64,000 bases of DNA, taken from contig CACIUL010000003.1 of the NCBI GenBank assembly GCA_902589825.1, forward strand, positions 50,792 to 114,791, written 5' to 3'. The translations under genes and the position numbers were made by a program. Below the pieces are notes generated by a model. It had not been told where the DNA came from, did not search any database, and saw only the letters and a list, made by a program, of their open reading frames with translations. The DNA comes from an uncultured Verrucomicrobiota bacterium (GTDB taxonomy: Bacteria; Verrucomicrobiota; Verrucomicrobiia; Verrucomicrobiales; DEV007). Shown piece by piece: positions 59,370-64,000 of the stretch (positions are counted from its first letter, which is position 1; the number at the start of each line of letters is the position of its first letter).

Positions 59370-62300
59370 TTATTGCCGGGTGATGGTCTCGTTGAGGTTC
59401 AGGATGGTGGAAGCCACCATGGCATAGGCGGCAAGGTCAATGGCACCGGGTGATTCCTGTTTTATCGCAAGGAAACGGACCGCTTCAGCTGGATGTTCAG
59501 TGAAGCGCTTCTTCTCGCGGGTAAAGGCGGCATGGAGGATCTTGAGTTCCTCACTGCTGACCTTGCGGGCGGTTGCCAGCCGGAAGGCATAGCTGATCCT
59601 CTCCCGGGAAGTTGCCCCACCCTCCTTGATCATTCGCGCGGCAAGTGCCCTGGAAGCCTCGATATATTGCGGGTCATTGAGCAGCACCAGCGCCTGCAGG
59701 GGCGTATTGGTATTCAGACGACGCACCGTGCAGGTCTCGCGGGTGGGCGCGTCAAAAATCGCCATGCCCGGGGGCGGTGCGGTGCGCTTCCAGAAGGTAT
59801 ACATGCTGCGCCGGTGAGCGCGCCGGCCAATGTCACCGAAGTAGGCCTGGGCGGTGAAGGCCCCATAGCCAAAGTGGCTGACCTGGCGCCACAGCCCGTC
59901 GGGTTGTGAGGGATAGACACTCGGCCCGCCGATTTTCTTGTCGAGGATGCCGCTGATGGCCAGGGCATTGTCACGGATCAACTCAGCCTGCAACCGATAG
60001 CGCGGGGCGCGGGCAAGCAAGCGGTTATAGGGATCGGATTCCAGGGTGCCCCCGGGAATCTCCGAGCGCTGCCGGTAGGTTTTCGACATCACGATTTCCT
60101 TGAGCAGGCCTTTGAGGTTCCAGCCGTCCCGGCGGAATGCGACTGCCATGGCATCGAGCAGTTGCGGGTGGGATGGCCATTCCCCCTGGGAGCCGAAATC
60201 CTCCGAGGTGCGCACAATGCCGGTACCAAAGATCATCTGCCAATAACGGTTGACCACAACCCGGGCCGTCAGCGGGTGCTTTTCATCAATCAACCACCTG
60301 GCAAGTGCCAGCCGGTTCCCCGTGGTATCGCCGGGAAGTGGCGCAAACAACCCCGGGACACCGGGAGTAACCTCCTTGCCCGGGTTGTTGTATTCCCCGC
60401 GCATGAGAATGCGTGTCTTACGCTTGCCCGGAGCATCCATGACCATGACGCTGGTCTGCCCCTGTTCCTTGATTTGCTTCTCGACGATTCCCTGCTCAAT
60501 ACTTAGCGCCTTGTCCATGCGCCGGGTAAGAAGGGAAGACTGCTTCTTGAACGCCTCATTGACCTGCCGCTTCTCGGCAGCGGAACGTTCAGCCCCCGCT
60601 TTGCGCAGGATCCCGGCCAGAGTGGCGCCATCGGCTGCCGGGGCAGCTCCCGGCATCGGAAGCTTCCTCCATGGGCCCACGCCATGGCGACCAAGGGAAA
60701 CCGGTGCCTGCCAGCCCTCTTCCCCTGCAAGCATCTCGGCAATGTTCCCGGGCGCGGGCTTTCGCCAGAACCAGCCGGGATCAGTCAGCTCATGCCGGGT
60801 GGTGCCATCCTTGTAGCTAAGCTGCACCCAGGCAATGAACCCGGCCACCCCGCCGGCATTGGCGGCATCCGCAGCAATGATGTTCTCACCCTGCTTGAGG
60901 GCTGAGGCAATATCGACCAGCTGCGGCTTCATCCAGGGATCCACGTGTCCCATCTTACGCCCGTTGACATAGAGTGAGGCGTTGTTGTCGCAGGTATAAA
61001 AGACGTATGCCGCTTCGAGCTGCCCCTCCACCTTGATTTTTTTCCGGATCAAGATCCTCGGAGTGGCACCGGACTTTTCCGACCAGATCCATTCCGGCTG
61101 CCGGTCGGGCCCGGGTGCACGGAAGCCGGCCTTGCTGCGGGAGGGCGATGGCACATCTTTCTTGTCGGCAAGGGGCGACTTGGCCAGCACCTCCTCCCTC
61201 CACCGGGCAAACTCCCCGGGGTTTGCATCTCCCAGGTTCTCCCGCAGGTGCCTGATGCGATCAAGACGCACTTTGAGCTCATCGAGGAAAGCGGCCTGCT
61301 CATTTAAGGGGGACGCCACCTTGATAAAGGGCGCGGTATTGCCGTTGGTGGCCCCGTGCCCCCTTTCCGTCGCGGAATCAAAGAAAGCGTAAAAGCGGTA
61401 GTAGTCCTCCTGGCTGATCGGGTCATACTTGTGGTCGTGGCACTGCGCGCACTTCATGGTCATTCCCATGAAGGTCGTGGCGACGGTGTCGACCTTGTCC
61501 ACGAGGTAGGCGACCCGGTATTCCTCAGGGATGGTGCCGCCCTCATGGGTGTTCATTCCGTTACGCAAGAATCCCGTGGCCATCTTCTGTCCGGGCGTGG
61601 CTTTCGGGAGCAGGTCGCCGGCCAGCTGCTCAATGATAAATTCGCTGTAGGGCTTGTTCTCAATGAAAGCCTGAATCACCCAGTCCCGCCAGCCCCACAT
61701 GTCACGGTGATCATCAATGGAGTAGCCGTTGGTGTCGGCATAGCGAGCGGTGTCCAGCCAGTCGAGCGCCAACCGTTCCGCGCAGTGGGCGGAAGAGAGC
61801 ATCCGGTCAACCAGGGACTCCCATGCACCGGGTGATTGGTCGGCCAAAAACTGCTGCACCTCGCCGGCCGATGGAGGAAGACCGCGCAGGTCGAGGGAAA
61901 GGCGGCGAATCAGGGCTTCCCGGGCAGCCGGCGGCGAGGGCTTGAGCCCCTCCTGCTCCAACCTCCTGCCGATACCCTGATCAATCATGTCGCGAATGGC
62001 ACCGTTTTCCCTGCTCACCGGCGCGGCATACGCCCAGTGTCCCTGGTATTGGGCACCGCCCTTGATCCACCGCTCCAGCAGCACCTTCTGTTTTTCACTC
62101 AGCTTGTAGTGGGAATCTGCCGGGGGCATCACCTCGTCCGGGTCAGTGGACCGGATCCGGAAAACCGCTTCACTTGCCTTGAGATCACCCGGCACAATCG
62201 CCCGCACCCCTTCACGATCGGCATACGCACTGCCGGGCTCATCCAGGCGCAAGCCTGCCTTCCTGCCCTCCTCTGCTGGTCCATGGCAATGAAAACAGTT

Positions 62301-62420
62301 TTCCGAGAGGATCGGGCGGATATCCCGGTTAAAGGAAATCTCCTCCGCGGAAGCCGCCTCCACAAAAAACAAGACCGCAAAGCCTGTCAAAAAAACAAGG
62401 TAACGAATCAAGCGCATCAT
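59370..62420 (-). CDS. PSD1/planctomycete cytochrome c (DUF1549/DUF1553) protein
   Basis: ISFNRDIRPILSENCFHCHGPAEEGRKAGLRLD; DTARYADTNGYSIDDHRDMW; MKCAQCHDHKYDPISQEDYY; abuts DUF1501 gene. Confidence 0.95.
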   Translation of the reverse strand: MMRLIRYLVFLTGFAVLFFVEAASAEEISFNRDIRPILSENCFHCHGPAEEGRKAGLRLDEPGSAYADREGVRAIVPGDLKASEAVFRIRSTDPDEVMPPADSHYKLSEKQKVLLERWIKGGAQYQGHWAYAAPVSRENGAIRDMIDQGIGRRLEQEGLKPSPPAAREALIRRLSLDLRGLPPSAGEVQQFLADQSPGAWESLVDRMLSSAHCAERLALDWLDTARYADTNGYSIDDHRDMWGWRDWVIQAFIENKPYSEFIIEQLAGDLLPKATPGQKMATGFLRNGMNTHEGGTIPEEYRVAYLVDKVDTVATTFMGMTMKCAQCHDHKYDPISQEDYYRFYAFFDSATERGHGATNGNTAPFIKVASPLNEQAAFLDELKVRLDRIRHLRENLGDANPGEFARWREEVLAKSPLADKKDVPSPSRSKAGFRAPGPDRQPEWIWSEKSGATPRILIRKKIKVEGQLEAAYVFYTCDNNASLYVNGRKMGHVDPWMKPQLVDIASALKQGENIIAADAANAGGVAGFIAWVQLSYKDGTTRHELTDPGWFWRKPAPGNIAEMLAGEEGWQAPVSLGRHGVGPWRKLPMPGAAPAADGATLAGILRKAGAERSAAEKRQVNEAFKKQSSLLTRRMDKALSIEQGIVEKQIKEQGQTSVMVMDAPGKRKTRILMRGEYNNPGKEVTPGVPGLFAPLPGDTTGNRLALARWLIDEKHPLTARVVVNRYWQMIFGTGIVRTSEDFGSQGEWPSHPQLLDAMAVAFRRDGWNLKGLLKEIVMSKTYRQRSEIPGGTLESDPYNRLLARAPRYRLQAELIRDNALAISGILDKKIGGPSVYPSQPDGLWRQVSHFGYGAFTAQAYFGDIGRRAHRRSMYTFWKRTAPPPGMAIFDAPTRETCTVRRLNTNTPLQALVLLNDPQYIEASRALAARMIKEGGATSRERISYAFRLATARKVSSEELKILHAAFTREKKRFTEHPAEAVRFLAIKQESPGAIDLAAYAMVASTILNLNETITRQ

Positions 62421-62518
62421 TAAAAAAGAACCTGCATCCAACATCTGAAAGGACACTTTAAAAAAAGACTGACCTGAAAGCAAAGACAACTGCTGAAAAG
62501 ATGGTGATCTCTTCCTTC

Positions 62519-63811
62519 TTATTCGGAATGATCAGGCACGATCTTCGGCAAATCCTCATCCTGCTCGATAACGTTTGGCTCCGACAATTTGTTCAATGCG
62601 TGGAAATCCGTTTGTATCGCCGCACTGAAATCCATCAATTCCCAATTCCTCTCAACACTCCGTACGAAATTTTCGCGCACAAGATTGGATTCCGGACGAC
62701 CACAAACCTTCACCGTAAGGCCTTCTTTGGTGATTTGCTGCAAGTCCGGGTATCGCTCCTGCAGTATCTTGGCTCCTGCCGGGTCCATGAGTGCCTCGCG
62801 CAATCGCCTTACCGACTCCGCGGCGATGCCGGCATAATCAGGACGAGAGTCCCACCCCAGACAACGACTATCGATATGGACAAACACGGGAGCACGATCA
62901 ATGACATTGCGCTGCACCATGTTGCTGCGCCCTCCACCCATAAAGATTGCGCAAAATGAACTGCCTTGGACAACATTTTCTTGCACCTTTGTTCCGGAAG
63001 TTCCGTCATCAAGATAGATACCACGAGACGCGCCGATAATGTGGTTCCAGCGCACAATATTGCCACGAAATAGTGAAGCATGAGGACCACCCCAAAGGTA
63101 AATCCCTCCCGCATCATCCCTGGAAACATTCTTGATGACATTTCGCTCAATCACATTGTCGCGTCCCATTGCCCGAATGCCATTGCATTCAGTTGGTGAG
63201 TCGGAGATGAAATTTCTTGATATGGTAACCCTCTGGTCAAAAACGGTGATTGCGTCATTACGCCACTTCGCCTTCTTCAAATTAAACCTCTTGATGCGGT
63301 TACCACTGATGACCCCACGTTGGTGGCGTTCGACTCGAATAGCATGAGGATCATTCCAGACATGGATCGCGCTTTGTTGGCAATCCTCAAACGAGCAACC
63401 TTCAATCGCATAGCGATCACTACGCCCACCCACGATCACAGCGTGACCTTGGCTGTTGACGAACCGACACTTCTTCAAAGTAAGGTTGCGACCGGCCATG
63501 AAGATCGTTTCCGCCTCATGGGGCAACTGAGATCCATCGAGCAGAGCCATTCCTGAAACCGTCAAATCACCCTTTCCCCACCAGTTAATTTTGATAGTGG
63601 CAGAGGGCGCAAAGCTTCCCTGAAGAATCAGCCTGTGGGACTCGTCTGGGCTTTTGGCCATACGCGCCAACGACTCCGCCACGGCTTCAGGAAATTCTGC
63701 GGACGTCGTCGTGGCAGCACTTAAAATGATAGTATCTGCCCTCGACATGCAGGGATGCCAAATCCATCCCGTTAAGATGAGAGCAAAGAGCATTCGAAAA
63801 ACAAAAAACAT
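62519..63811 (-). CDS. Secreted right-handed parallel beta-helix repeat protein
   Basis: Repeated coils (NLTLKKCRFVNSQGHAVIVGG, YAIEGCSFEDCQQSAIHVWND, NVIERNVIKNVSRDDAGGIYLWGG); signal-like N-terminus. Confidence 0.85.
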   Translation of the reverse strand: MFFVFRMLFALILTGWIWHPCMSRADTIILSAATTTSAEFPEAVAESLARMAKSPDESHRLILQGSFAPSATIKINWWGKGDLTVSGMALLDGSQLPHEAETIFMAGRNLTLKKCRFVNSQGHAVIVGGRSDRYAIEGCSFEDCQQSAIHVWNDPHAIRVERHQRGVISGNRIKRFNLKKAKWRNDAITVFDQRVTISRNFISDSPTECNGIRAMGRDNVIERNVIKNVSRDDAGGIYLWGGPHASLFRGNIVRWNHIIGASRGIYLDDGTSGTKVQENVVQGSSFCAIFMGGGRSNMVQRNVIDRAPVFVHIDSRCLGWDSRPDYAGIAAESVRRLREALMDPAGAKILQERYPDLQQITKEGLTVKVCGRPESNLVRENFVRSVERNWELMDFSAAIQTDFHALNKLSEPNVIEQDEDLPKIVPDHSE

Positions 63812-64000
63812 AGCAATGTGGGTGACTCAGATCGGGTTTCGATGGGCTTAAACTTCTTCTTCCAATTCGGCACTCCCATTCATTCCGATTTTTCAATAAG
63901 GATCATTCCTCACCTACTTGTTATCACCAAGTCAACGCAGTAAACGAAATCCGTCATAGACAGTCATGCAATCATTACTAGGGGATGACGATACCCCAAT

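Overview
64-kb window from a bacterial chromosome. Gene content suggests the PVC superphylum, probably Verrucomicrobia: sulfatase, DUF1501/PSD1 and DUF1552/DUF1592 pairs, PVC-type propeller dehydrogenases, sialate O-acetylesterase. I call about 40 protein genes, one tRNA with a CAU anticodon, no rRNA and no CRISPR. Positions 1-38.9 kb are mostly ordinary chromosome: Gfo/Idh/MocA pair, pqiA-like, ppnP, addAB-like, sugar-acid dehydratase, lipA, recR, ClpX-like ATPase, Ser/Thr kinase, rluA-type, squalene/phytoene synthase, hemW, hisI, araD, CNNM/CBS transporter. Positions 38.9-49.95 kb look like a mosaic accessory region ending at the tRNA, with shifting base composition and three pairs of short imperfect repeats around different gene modules. 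Positions 50-63.8 kb carry a secreted-enzyme and cytochrome-type cluster. The main observation is at 22769-23908: a MoeB/ThiF-rhodanese (MOCS3/Uba4-like) gene whose only defect is an in-frame TGA exactly where homologs have the conserved catalytic cysteine. A plausible bSECIS-like hairpin lies immediately downstream, so this is a candidate selenocysteine-containing E1-like enzyme. All calls come from reading the sequence and supplied ORFs; no database search was run.
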